A DNA stretch of 64,000 bases from Anolis sagrei (lineage: Eukaryota; Chordata; Lepidosauria; Squamata; Anolidae), in assembly GCF_037176765.1 (NCBI RefSeq), contig NC_090025.1, positions 13,755,545-13,819,544 on the forward strand, read 5' to 3'. The position numbers and the translations under genes are program-made. Position 1 is the stretch's first letter; each line of letters starts with the position of its first letter. This document shows positions 33,070 to 43,544 of the stretch, one piece after another. A model generated the notes under the pieces. That model saw only the letters and a list, made by a program, of their open reading frames with translations. It did not search any database and was not told the DNA's origin.

Positions 33070-35178
33070 ATTAATCCAACATCTACCCATTTAATGTAAG
33101 AGTGAGCGTTAATTCCTTTTTCAACTTTTGCAAATTAATGTTTTTTTGCTTTGTATTTTTAAATCATTGCAAGCCATCTTGAACTCCAGTGAGATATAAA
33201 TGCAGTAAATGGGTAATATGTAGTGCCTTTCAAATTTTTGATGTTAATCAAGACAAGAAATTAGGATTTAATGGGAAGGAAGAATTCTGGGACAAAATTC
33301 TAAAAGCGGGAAATATAACAAAAATCTATGATAAATTATTAGAGTGGTCCACAGAAGGGGAGGCAATGAAAAACTGTATGGTGAAGTGGTTGGAGAATTT
33401 AAGATCAATATCTCTAACCGACTGGGAACTTATGTGGAACATAAAATTAACTTATACATATGCAGATCTAAAAGAAAATTGGTTGAAAATGTTCCACCAG
33501 TGGTACATTACACCAAAAAAGTGAAGTTTAATGTATAAAAATACAACGAAGATCTGTTGGAAGTGTAACAGGTTTCTATCATATGTGGTGGACTTCTAGA
33601 GAAGCCCTAAATATTGGAAATTAATACATGAAGTGTCAATGGATCTTTAAGAAAAAAATCCCCCAATTTATTTATTAGGAATAACTGATATAGATTTAAA
33701 ATTAGATTCAAATTAAGACATCCTTTTTGTGTACATGACAGCCACTAGGATTATCTTTGTAAAACTTTGAAAACTGATAAATAAAATAAAAGAGGTAAGA
33801 CATGGACAATTAGCCTTATTAAAAAACTCAGGAAATCCAAACAAATAAACTTGTCACAGGTGGAGGAATATGAAGAAATTACAAAAAGAAAGAACTATTA
33901 GAAAGAAATATCAGTAGAATTTACATAATGGTTGTCTTATGTTGCATTTTTCTTTGATACAGAAGATTACTGACTAAACAAATTTAAAAACTCAAAACGA
34001 TTAGATGGAAGTCACCAATTTTTATCTTAATTTTTATATATTTTTTCTTTTTAAATTATTATTTTCTTTGTAAACTTATTTTTTTGTTTCTTTCCTATTT
34101 TCACTTTACAGTATTGCTCTCCCACTTTACTTGGAATAACAAAACACTTCCCTTCCCCTCATTAATTTAAATTAAAAAATATAATTAAAATATTTTATGT
34201 TAAAGCAAACACTAACAAACTAAACCATAGGCTTTAAAAATAACCCCTTATATAGCTTGCCTAAATTGAATTTTAGTAATATTGCCAAATGAAAATTGAC
34301 TGGCTTCTTCACATTTGGCAAAGTAGAAATGTTTTAAAAATGAAAACAGAGAACTGGAAATAAAACTTCTTCTTATTAACCAGGCTAAAGAGTTCATTCC
34401 TTAATGTAATTAGCTAATATTCTCAAATTGCTGCTATTTCACTCAAGGCCTACATGTTTCATTTTGCAGCTCATTTTTTCATTTTAAATTATTTTTTTCA
34501 TTTTTTTCTTTCTAATCTTTTTCTTTCCTATTTTCACTTTACAGTATTGCTCTCCCACTTTACTTGGAATAACAGAACACTTCCCTTTCCCTCATTACTT
34601 TAAACAAAATAAAAATATATAATTAAAAAAACTTATGTTAAAGCAAACACCAACCAACTTAAGCCACAGGCTTTTAAAATAACCCCTCTTTATGTCCCTA
34701 TATAGCTTGCTTAAATTGAACTTTAGTAATATTATGATGCCAAATGAAAATTGACTGGCTTCTTTCACATTTGGCAAAGAAAGAATTCTTTAAAAATAAT
34801 AAAATAAAAAAACTGGAAATAAAACTTTTTTTCCTATTAGCCAGGCTAAAGATTTCATTCCTCAATCTAAGAAGTCCAAAAGTAATTCGCTAATATTCTC
34901 AAATTGCTGCCATTTCACTCAAGGCCTACATGTTTCTTTCTGCAGCTCCCACCCACGTCTACACTCCCCTGCTGCTTTCTTAAAATGAATCCAAGATGGC
35001 GCGTCTCTTCTGCTTTTATAGCTTGGCATTGCCCTTAATGGAGTCCTGCAATGGGACTTCGTCCCGCTTGACTGAGCATGCTCAGAACTTCACTGCCAGG
35101 CTTATGAGAATGCATAATCTGCTTCAGCGCCTCCATTTCTTAAAGTGACATTGCCCAATAAAAAAGGGTTTACAAAAT
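33070..35178 (+). mobile_element. 2.1-kb LINE-mediated insertion with 20-bp target duplication
   Basis: ATTCTCAAGCAACCAGAAAC occurs at 33050-33069 and again at 35179-35198, a perfect 20-bp duplication. Between them lie: 160 bp of unassigned sequence; an L1 ORF2 C-terminal piece (33230-33910: KEEFWDKILKAG, KIYDKLLEWSTEGEAMKNCM, WNIKLTYTYADLKENWLKMF); a two-fold ~430-bp repeat; and a GC-richer end with AATAAAAAAGGG at 35157. The end may be a transduced 3' flank using a new polyadenylation signal, or the locus may hold several insertions. The duplication is certain; the single-event reading is inference. Confidence 0.7.
34090..34950 (+). repeat. Two-fold direct repeat of ~380-430 bp
   Basis: Copy 1 (about 34090-34470) and copy 2 (about 34513-34950) share TTTCACTTTACAGTATTGCT, AAATGAAAATTGACTGGCTT, CTGGAAATAAAACTT and CACTCAAGGCCTACATGTTT. 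Copy 2 has extra short segments. Identity looks around 85-90% by eye. No coding frame. Confidence 0.85.
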
Positions 35179-35270
35179 ATTCTCAAGCAACCAGAAACTA
35201 CATTTATCACATGGGTGCCAGTTAACTGAGAATACTGTAATAGTGATCATTGGTGTCAAAACAGCTCACC

Positions 35271-35289
35271 ATATATATATATATATATA
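35271..35289 (+). repeat. (AT)n microsatellite
   Basis: About nine AT units. Confidence 0.9.
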
Positions 35290-35639
35290 ATATTCTGAAT
35301 CAAAAACATTGCATAAATTAGTATAAAACTGATAAAATAAAAGGTGTGTTTTTTATTTTTAAAAGTACACATTACTATTTAAAACCTACAACAGATAAAC
35401 ATTAAAATAGAATTAAAGGCAGAGTTGTTAAAACAACTTGTGACAATCACATAAAAAAATAGGAGGAACTAGGCTCCTGTTTTGGACCACAAATTGCTTT
35501 GAGTACTAACTTTGCCACCAGAAAAATAATAATAAACAGGATTAAATATATACAAATGCAGTGCAATACCTCTAAAAGTTAATGGGAATGAATTTAAAGT
35601 TTGCAAAGCATTTGCAATCATTAACCACTACAGGTTGAT

Positions 35640-36845
35640 GCTGAATCTACACACTGCTATATCATCCAGTTTCTGAATCCAGATTATCCACTTTGAACTG
35701 GATTTTATGAGTCTACACTGCCATATAATCCAATTCAAAGTAGATAATCTAGATTCAGAAAGCGGGGGCCCTTCTACACTGCCATATAAAATTCAGATAA
35801 TCTGCTTTGAACTGGATTATATGGCAGTGTAGACCAATAGAGTCCAGTTCAAAGCAAATAATCTGGATTATCTGATTTGAAAATCAGATTATATGACCGT
35901 ATAGAAGGAGCCTTCCATAGACAGTTCCTATATCCCAGGATCTGGTCCCAGGTTTTCTGTTTATCCCAGATTATCTGGCAGTGTGGACTCATATAATCCA
36001 GTTCAAAGCAGAAAATCTGGGATTAGATCCTGGGATGTAGGGACTATGTGGAAGGGTCCTGGGTTATACTGCAGTGTAGATGAGGACCTACTATTTCTTA
36101 TCTGAAGCTCCTTCTACACTGCCATATAATCCAGATTATCAAAAAGAAATTTCACATTATCTGTTTTGAACTGGATTAGTTGGAGGTCGTTTCAGATAGG
36201 GACTATATCCCAGATTATCTGCTTTGAACTGAATTACATGGCAATGTAGACTCATATTATCAAGTTCAAAGCAGATAATGTGAATCATCTGCTTTGATAA
36301 AATGGATTATATGGCAGTGTGGAAGGGGACATAGTTTTACAAGGCCTTTAATCTTCTCTGTCTAAAGTCTCTTCCACACAGCCACATAACCCAGAATATC
36401 AAGGCGGATAATCCACATTATCTGCTTTGAACTGAAATATCTGAGTCCACATTGCCATATATTCCAATTCAAAGCAGATAATGTGGGATTTTATTCAGCT
36501 GTGTGGGAGGCCCTAACAGTACTACTGCCTTACTATGGGCCTTTCCACACAGCCACGTAACCCACAATATCAAGGCAGAAAATCCCACAATATTTGCTTT
36601 GAACAGGGTTATCTGAGCCCACACTGTCATATATTCCAATTCAAAGCAGATACTTTGGGATTTTATTTAGCTGTGTGGAAGGGACCTCAAATTATAATTC
36701 CCATGTCCCTTCTGCTATATAATCCAGATTATCAAAACAGATAATCCGCATTTTTTGCATTGTACTGTATTATATGAGTCTGCCATATAATCCAGTTCAA
36801 AACTGATAATCTGGATTTTATATGGTAGTGTAGAACGAGCTCCAA
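35640..36845. mobile_element. Cluster of palindromic MITEs
   Basis: At least four or five short foldback units lie head to tail. Each contains CACTGCCATATAATCCAG and its reverse complement, with core words TTCAAAGCAGATAAT and ATTATCTGCTTTGAA. Outer ends are GGGCCCTTCTACACTGCC-like or GGGCCTTTCCACACAGCC-like (for example 36538-36690). No transposase is present. The GGGCC termini suggest a Harbinger- or Kolobok-type DNA transposon, but target duplications are unclear, so the superfamily is open. Confidence 0.75.
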
Positions 36846-37074
36846 GATTTCACTACATTGAGCCATGGCCTGAATTTAAAGTGGTGTCAAACCGCATCCA
36901 TTCTGCAATGTAAATGCACCCCTTGGTTTCATGCACAAAATTACTTCAAATATTTAAAATATGGTGTATAAATTTAACGTTACGGTGTTATGCAAAGTGT
37001 TTATAGAGCGCAAATGATTTTCTTTTTGGACTTGGATCGCTTTCATATCTAAGATATTACATGAAGGTATTACA
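36846..37074. other. Short unassigned spacer with MITE end
   Basis: AAAGTGGTGTCAAACCGCAT at about 36880 recurs as AAAGTGGTGTCAAACTGCAT at about 63644, so it is an interspersed repeat end. Confidence 0.45.
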
Positions 37075-37640
37075 AAGTCTTGGGGAGGGGGGGATCCAAA
37101 ATACAGAGCACTTCTGATCCTGAGTGTTTTGGATAAGATATTCTCAAACTGTCATTCATTGATGATGGTTTTCTGCACAAAATTATGAAAACTATCTTGG
37201 ACAAATTAAACACCAGGTTATTATGCAATATGTCTAAATGAACTTCATTTTTGAACCGAGGATTGTCCCAGCAGAGGTTAGAAGGAAGATACCTCGATAG
37301 TTTCCACAGTTTGTTCTTTCCCCTTATTTGAAAAGGGTGATATTGGTGGCTGAGATTTTCCCGGTCATACACAGTTTTTCAATGAGCTGGTGTAGTTGTT
37401 GTGTAAGCTAGGTCCACCCTCTTTAAAGATTTCAGCAGGGATCCCATCAGGTCCGCTGACTTTGTTATTTTTGTTGGTTGATGGCATTGTTGACTTCTTT
37501 CCAAACTAGGCAGTACTGCAAGCTCATCCCTGGTTTGTTGTTGCGAGATTTGTGAGCGAACATTTTCGGCCACGTTGAAGCTGCGATTCAGGAGGTTTTG
37601 GTACAAATCCAACACTTTGCAGATCCCCATGATGCTCAGG
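37075..37640 (-). mobile_element. Non-LTR reverse transcriptase fragment
   Basis: Minus strand: KVLDLYQNLLNRSFNVAEN, ISQQQTRDELAVLPSLE, then in another frame a TNCGNYRGIFLLTSAG stretch near 37310-37260, the fingers motif NYRGISLLS of AP-endonuclease LINEs. Frames change at least twice. Clade not resolved. A pogo/Tigger-like MITE end overlaps its left side (about 37078-37150). Confidence 0.6.
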
Positions 37641-37739
37641 GATATTTTTTAAGCTACAAAGGTAATCTACAGACGAAAAAGTTATGGTGTACACCCTCCA
37701 CACTCACCAGATGGAACCAAACTTCTAAATTGTATACCA

Positions 37740-37788
37740 GTGGTTTTATGTCAAGTCGCTTTGAATCACCTTTGGGGAGATAAAGCAG

Positions 37789-37819
<31 letters not shown>
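37740..37819 (+). repeat. LINE/SINE tail with (AAT)n
   Basis: GTCGCTTTGAATCACCTTTG...GGTAATAATAATAAT; nine or ten AAT units end at 37819. Confidence 0.7.
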
Positions 37820-37820
<1 letters not shown>

Positions 37821-38290
37821 GCTGGCTGAGTGTCAGCTGCGATAAGATCACTCTGACCAAAAGGTCATGAGTTTGAAGCCAGCCCGGGTCAGAGTGAGTG
37901 TCCGACCAATTGTGTAGCTTGCTGTCGACCTTTGCAACCCGAAAGACAGTTGCATCTGGCAAGTAGGAAAATTAGGTACCACCTATGTGTGGGGAGGCTA
38001 CTTTAACTAATTTATAAGGTCATAAAAAAAGACTCCAGCAAAAAGCACTCCAGCAAAAGCATGCGGGGAATGCGGAAGTACTTCATTAGCGTCACAGATG
38101 GACGATGAAAGCGAAAGTTCCCCTGGCGGCCAGAAAAAGTTAAACAGCCTCTGTGTATGTCTTTATACGTTGTATGTCTAATTGGCATTGAATGTTGCCA
38201 TATTTGTGTACATTGTAATCCGTTCTGAGTCCCCTATCGGGTGAGAAGGGCGGAATATAAATTATGAAAATTAATATATAAATAAATAAA
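37820..38290 (+). mobile_element. Squamate SINE with L2-like tail (type C)
   Basis: A tRNA-like head (GGCTGAGTGTCAGCTGCGAT with the B-box-like GAGTTTGAAGCCAG), a unique body, and the 3' end CCGTTCTGAGTCCCCTATCG...GAGAAGGGCGG followed by AAATAAATAAAT. The 3' end matches the L2 tail at 32110-32215, the usual way a SINE recruits a LINE's enzyme. Confidence 0.8.
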
Positions 38291-38311
38291 TAATGTACCA
38301 TCAGGGTATAA

Positions 38312-38588
38312 TGAGGAGCCCCCGGTGGCGCAGTGTGTTAAACCCCTGTGCTGGCAGGACTGAAGACCGATAGGTCGCAGGTTCGAATCCGGGGAGAGCG
38401 TGGATGAGCTCCCTCTATCAGCTCCAGCTGCTCATGCGGGGACATGAAAGAAGCCTCCCACAAGGATGGTAACACATCAAAAACATCCAGGCATCCCCCG
38501 GGCAACGTCCTTGCAGATGGCCAATTCTCTCACTCCAGAAGCGACTTGCAGTTTCTCAAGTCACTCCTGACACAACCAAGGAAAAAGG
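38312..38588 (+). mobile_element. tRNA-derived SINE (type B)
   Basis: Near complete: CCCCGGTGGCGCAGTGTGTT (A box), GGTTCGAATCC (B box), CTCCAGCTGCTCATGCGGGG, TCCCACAAGGATGGTAAC, and tail CTTGCAGTTTCTCAAGTCAC. Less diverged than the copy at 31190-31436. Confidence 0.9.
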
Positions 38589-38684
38589 GTATAATGTACA
38601 ATATATGGATGTCATGTTTGGACTGATGTCTCATAATACTGATGCTTCATAATATTTGATAGCTCATAAAAGTTATTTTCTTTT

Positions 38685-38755
38685 TTATATAGTCTTTATT
38701 GAGATTTACATTACAGAGAAAGTAGGAGAACATAATAATTATAAAAAAGTAGGAA
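38685..38755 (-). mobile_element. L1 3' tail remnant
   Basis: On the minus strand it ends CTCAATAAAGACTATATAAAAAAG, like the CAATAAAGATTATT ends of L1-A and L1-B. Confidence 0.6.
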
Positions 38756-39190
38756 AGGGAAGAGTATTTATTTATTTATCGTATCATCAGCAACCATTGT
38801 ATTACAATTCTAACAGAGCAAAACAAACACACAGATTAAAAAGAAAAAGAAAAAAACACACAGATTTTGCAAATTTGGTAGTTGGTTAAATGTCCTTTGA
38901 CCAGTATCTGGCCACTTGGAGTGCCTCTGGTGTTGCCGCAAGAAGGTCCTCCATTGTGCATGTGGCAGGGCTCAGGTTGCTCTTCTCCACACTCGCATGT
39001 CGTGGATTCAACTTTGTAGCCCCATTTCTGAAGGCTGGCTCTGCATCTCGTGGTGCCAGAGCGCAGTCTGTTCAGCGCCTTCCAAGTCGCCCAGTCTTCT
39101 GTGTGTCCAGGGGGGAGTCTCTCATTTGGTATCACCCATGAATTGAGGTGCTGGGTTTGGGCCTGCTACTTTTGGACTCTCGCTTGCTGG
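38756..39190 (-). mobile_element. Non-LTR retrotransposon 3' end (same family as 20020-20690)
   Basis: Minus strand: ERLPPGHTEDWATWKALNRL, CRASLQKWGYKVESTTCECG then EEQPEPCHMHNG, a C-terminal cysteine/histidine segment (CECG..., CHMHN). The 3' UTR ends in AAATAAATAAATA near 38768-38778. It is paralogous to 56885-57240. Confidence 0.7.
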
Positions 39191-39389
39191 GGTGTTCCAG
39201 CGAGTGTCTCTGTAGATCTAAGAAAACTAAAGGAAGAGTAAAAACTAGGTATTTACTGAGTTAAAAAAAACCTGTAAAAAGGAGCTTTGAAAAGTATTTA
39301 AAAGTCTGTGTTATAAAAGAAGAAAAAAACAATAATTTTTTTTCAAATGTTGCAATACTTAACATATGCATAATATGCAATACTTGCAT

Positions 39390-39480
39390 ATTATGCATAT
39401 GAAAGCATTGAAAAATCTGGGAGGAAAAAATCCAAAACTGGGAACACTTCCTGAGCATTTTGGATAAGTGATGCTCAACC
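39390..39480. repeat. Pogo/Tigger-like MITE end
   Basis: GAGCATTTTGGATAAGTGATGCTCAACCTG matches the inverted ends of the element at 62383-62645. Confidence 0.45.
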
Positions 39481-40471
39481 TGTGATTAATAGGTGATGCT
39501 TTTTTCATCCCTCTGCGGCTGAACCTCTGGAGCCCTTGTAAATATGGCAACCTCCTTGGCATCACATAGTTGTTGGCCTGCTGTGACAAACAAGCCGTCC
39601 CATTCCCCCTGTTCTTGCTCTCTCGGCTGAACCGCTCTCATTTAGCCACAACAGGCATGACAACACAGTGGGAAAGTGCTGAAAAGAGCTAAGCTATCTC
39701 CTTAACATTTTTTCAAGGGATTAATTTCACCTGCTTTTCCTGTTTCCCTGGCACAGCTCTCTCTCTGGTTTTCCCTTTATAAATGCAACCGGAGAAACTA
39801 TTTCAATGCTTTGAGTCCAATAGAAGAAAAAAAAGGTTTTTCAAGCCTTGGCTTCATTCCCTTCCCCCTGTCCCCGCTACTTTTGACAAGTCACAAAATT
39901 GTGAAGTTAGCAGAAAAGCCAGTGGAGAGAGGGAGAAGATGCCTTCATTCTTTGGAAGCAATGAACTGAAGCAAAAACGGCCATTGTAATGGTAAATTGC
40001 TGACAGAAGGGAAGAAAGGGGTGATAATCAATCAAAAATGAAGCCCTAGCTTGCATTGGAGGAGCTTAGTCCCCAAATGGGTCCAAATATGTTATTTTCG
40101 CCTTTTGCTTTTTAATATTTGGACGGTTTATGCGAAACAGGAGCCAGTTAGCAGTCCATGGGAAAGAGGCATGAATTGAAGCATCTTACATAAGAAAAGT
40201 TTTGCAGAAAGGGAAATGCATCCCAGCAAAACAGCATCAGAAAGTTGGAGGCTCTGATACAGAAATGATATGCCGAAGTGTGGTTTTGGGGAGTTTTCTG
40301 CGCAGCGTTCAGGATTTTGGGTCAAAAAGAAAAGGAACTCCTCTGGCAAGCTTCCTAGCAGACTATGAGGCGATTCATCATGGATGTGGGGCATTTTAAT
40401 CTTCCGCTGCCCTGTCCCCAAATCCTTTCAGTTTCTGCTTTTGGCTTCATTGGAGGTTCTGGAAGACAAAG
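39481..40471 (+). promoter_or_regulatory. SHROOM3: Repeat-free SHROOM3 upstream region (putative promoter and 5' UTR)
   Basis: Almost no recognisable repeat over 1 kb, in contrast to the rest of the window. A TATA-like TTTATAAA sits at 39777-39783 and a CCAAT word at about 39817. A good acceptor-like tract ending CCTTTCAG at 40430 would allow an upstream non-coding exon spliced 41 bp before the start codon. An in-frame stop (TAA, 40397-40399) lies upstream of the start. Promoter function is inference from position. Confidence 0.4.
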
Positions 40472-40639
40472 ATGAGGATGTTGGACAATATAAACAGGGG
40501 CATTATTTCGTCTTCAAAAGGGAGCCTAGCCCATAAAGGAAGATACATTTATTTGGAGGCTTTGCTACACGGAGGAGCTCCATGGGGATTTACTTTGAAA
40601 GGCGGACTGGAGCACGGGGAGCCATTAATCATCTCCAAG
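40472..40639 (+). CDS. SHROOM3: SHROOM3 first coding exon (start of the PDZ domain)
   Basis: SHROOM3 is an actin-binding scaffold that recruits Rho kinase to apical junctions and drives apical constriction in epithelia, including the neural tube. This 56-codon exon reads [20 protein letters not shown], then [20 protein letters not shown], then [16 protein letters not shown]. From KGRYIYLEA onward it is nearly identical to what I know of vertebrate SHROOM3 exon 1, including the PDZ carboxylate-binding loop [12 protein letters not shown]. The residues before it differ from mammals. The start codon has A at -3 and an in-frame stop 72 bp upstream; a second Met is two codons later. The exon ends AAG followed by GTAACT at 40640, a phase-0 donor whose +5 base is C instead of the usual G. 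The next exon (VEEGGKAD...) is not seen in the window, so intron 1 exceeds 23 kb. Confidence 0.92.
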
Positions 40640-40645
40640 GTAACT
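40640..40645 (+). other. SHROOM3: SHROOM3 exon 1 splice donor
   Basis: AAG|GTAACT: matches the conserved GT and A at +3 and +4, but has C at +5. Position agrees with the protein boundary IISK|VEEG known for SHROOM3. Confidence 0.75.
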
Positions 40646-41247
40646 TTGTTTATTGGGTTTCGAGATGCCTCGAGCTGCAGATTTTTGCCAAAAGTGCTTC
40701 GAAAAATAAGCAGGTGGACCAAAGTTTTAATTTCAGGAAAGTGCTAACTCATAATCAGCAAAGTAGAGAGAGAATCTTAAAACGAATGAGATGCGTTCAT
40801 TTCAAATCTATTAGCTGCAAAAAATTGCTATCTTAGTGGCTCATCTTCCTGCAAGAAATTACTTTTCCGTACGAAAGACAAAAATGTACACCTCTAAGCC
40901 AATTGACTACTGAAATAAATTGACATGCTTGGACTTAAGCTGATCTAATTGAATTCAAGAGAGATTAAGCCTGCTTAAATCCATACATTTCGGAGTACAG
41001 ATTCAAGCTGTATGTAGCAAGGTTGATTCTTTTTTTAAAAGCCTTTTGAGTATTCAATAAATGTTTCTGTTATTTCAAAATATGAGGAATGTATGGAGTA
41101 TTTGCCATAACAGAGGACACTGTTGTGCTGGTAGGCAAAACAGAAATCTTTCCATATCTACAAATAATGTGCAAGGTACATGGTTCCACTGAGCTCTTTT
41201 TCAAGCAGAGTCCACAAGTTAGTCATGTAAGTAACATTGGTCTAAAT

Positions 41248-41973
41248 CAGTGTTTCCCAATCTTTTTTTGACCAGAGACCACTTAACCAGGGACCACTTT
41301 GACTAGGAACCACTTGAACAGGGACTACTCTCCAACATTAGTACCAAAAGGGTTATGATGGCCCACAAGGACTCTTCCACCTCTATGATTCTATAATTCA
41401 TTACTTCCCTCAATCATTCTAGATCAGTGGTTCCCAACCTTTTTTTGACCAGGGACCACTTGACCAGGGACCACTTTGACTAGGGGCAACTCTCCAACAT
41501 TAATACCAAAAGGGTTACAAATCAGTTTTTGGTCAACCTTAGATTTGGTTTGGTTATTTGAGGTGCTGATTCAGAAAAATGCATTGGATAGACCACATCA
41601 GCTCTAGTTTCTGATACAGAATATATGCCATCCAGTTAGTCACCATCTGGTCATCCACAGAAAACCATATTTAATAATCTAAAGTTGATGTGGTAGTAGT
41701 AATCTTTCGTAGTCAGCATCTCCCCATCCGACGTCCCATTTTGTGAGACCAATCGCTCTTGTTCATAGACTCATAGAATCCTTGAGTTGGAAGAGATCTT
41801 GTGCGCCATCCAGTTCAACCCGTTGCCAAGAAGCAGGAAAATCGCATTTAAAGTACCCCCGACAGATGGCCATGTGGTTTTGAGGCAAAGGTGTAGTAAT
41901 GGTGAGGCCGCGGATCATATTTTCATTCCTGTGAACCACTGGTAGTTCACAGACCACAGGTTGAGAACCATTG
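41248..41973. mobile_element. hAT MITE with two left ends
   Basis: Exact 8-bp duplication GTCTAAAT at 41240-41247 and 41974-41981. The left end is CAGTGTTTCCCAATCT and the right end AGGTTGAGAACCATTG (reverse complement CAATGGTTCTCAACCT). A second left end, CAGTGGTTCCCAACCTTTTT, starts at 41424 and repeats the next 100 bp (GACCAGGGACCACTT, ACCAAAAGGGTTA). CR1-like 3' ends lie inside at about 41370-41395 (+) and 41765-41880 (-). No transposase remains. Confidence 0.85.
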
Positions 41974-42022
41974 GTCTAAATTCTATACTGTGTCCTAACT
42001 TTACTAGAATTGGGTTGTTGTA

Positions 42023-42187
42023 GGTTTTTTCGGGCTATATGGCCATGTTCTGAAGGCATTCTCTCCTGACGTTTCACTTGCATCTATGGCAAGCATCCTC
42101 ACTACCTCTGAGGATGCTTGCCATAGATGCAGGCGAAACGTCAGGAGAAAATGCCTTTAGAACATGGCCATATAGCTCGAAAAAACC
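42023..42187. repeat. Palindromic Penelope-like element end
   Basis: Inverted arms: GGTTTTTTCGGGCTATATGG...CTTGCATCTATGGCAAGCAT and its reverse complement ATGCTTGCCATAGATGCAGG...TAGCTCGAAAAAACC. The same sequence, in one orientation, ends Penelope-like elements of lizards as far as I recall. The 42078-42190 frame (LPLRMLAIDAGETSGENAFR) would be the tail of that ORF. Confidence 0.65.
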
Positions 42188-42894
42188 TTTACTAAAATTG
42201 TTGAATGAATCTGATTTACTGATACTGATTCACACTCAACAATTGGTTCAATGGATCTACTCCACTTGGGACTAACCAACAGGATTCCAGTCCTTCCGTA
42301 GCAGACATTTATTACACAATGAGAAAATGTATTTGACCCACTCCACTTCCAGCACTCTGAGAAAGCCTACCTTCAGTTTTTAAATGATTCTGGGAAAGAA
42401 CAATCTGATCTTTTGAAATCTCTGCTTAATTGAGTTTCTACTGAGTGGTTTCTTTTATTTGAAAAACTTTCAAGTGGAAGGGAGTGGTTAAAAGAGGATT
42501 CCATTACTCTTTCAAGCAAAAAGTGACTTTTATGGTGGTCTGGAGATTCTGTTGAAACAACTTTTTGTAGCCAATAGTTTTGATTATGGTTTATCAAATA
42601 AAACTATAGTTAAGAGGTTGACCATGTTGATTGCTACTTCTTATCCACAGATGATTAACTATTCACCAAGTCATTAAAAGTGTTCAGGAATTTATCAAAA
42701 TAATATTAATGTTTTACCTGGATATCTGGAAATCACTGTTATGTCTTTATCTAGTAGCTTTATGAAACTGAATAGAGACTGAAGGGGGATGGCTAAAGAG
42801 TGTATAGTTGGTCCAAGTTAAAGTCGAACCATTTTTGGGGTGCAATTTCTCTCTTCTGGAACTCCTAGACTTGGTAAATAGTTGTTCAGTTTGT

Positions 42895-43215
42895 TTAGGT
42901 AAGGTTAAGGTTTCCCCTGACATAAGTCTAGTTGTGTCCAACTCTGGGACTTGGTGCTCATCTCCATTTCTAAGTTGAAGAGCTGGTGTTGTCAGTAGAC
43001 ATCTCCTAGATCATGTCGTCGGCATGACTGCATGGAGTGCCGTTACCTTCCCGCCAAAGTGGCACCTATTGATCTACCCACATTTGCATGTTTTTGAACT
43101 GCTACATTGGCAGAAGCTGGGGCTAACAGCAGGAGCTCACCCCGTTCCCTGGATTTGAATGGTCAACCTTTTAGTCGACAAGTTCGGCAGCTCAGCAGTT
43201 TAAGCCATTTTGTTT
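42895..43215 (-). mobile_element. tRNA-derived SINE (type A)
   Basis: Minus strand, with tail GGTTAAGGTTTCCCCTGACA at the left and head near 43205. Internal GTTGTGTCCAACTCTGGGAC, ATGACTGCATGGAGTGCCGT and AGAAGCTGGGGCTAAC identify the family. Confidence 0.88.
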
Positions 43216-43544
43216 TAGACCTCTGCTATCCAACGGAATTCTGTATACGTTAAATGGACTTCTTGTGTTCGTTTGTCCTGTAGAACTACATTTTTGTACT
43301 ATATACAGAAAGGGAGATAATTTGAAAACTATTAAATACAACAGTTGAAGGTAGTTATTGGACTGTTTATAATAAAAAATACTAGCAATCGGTGGTATCA
43401 GAAATTATCATGTATTGGTCCATTCTCGCATATTTGTTTTGGATGCCAAATCCCAGAAATGCCAGCCAAAATGACCAATATTCTCATGATCCTGAGAACT
43501 TCAGCTCAAAACCTATGGAGAGGCCAGAGACTGTGAACTCTAGT

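Noticed and set aside
40640-40747. Extension of the SHROOM3 open frame past 40639
   Set aside because: The protein match ends at IISK and a GT donor follows; the residues after it ([12 protein letters not shown]) are intron read-through.
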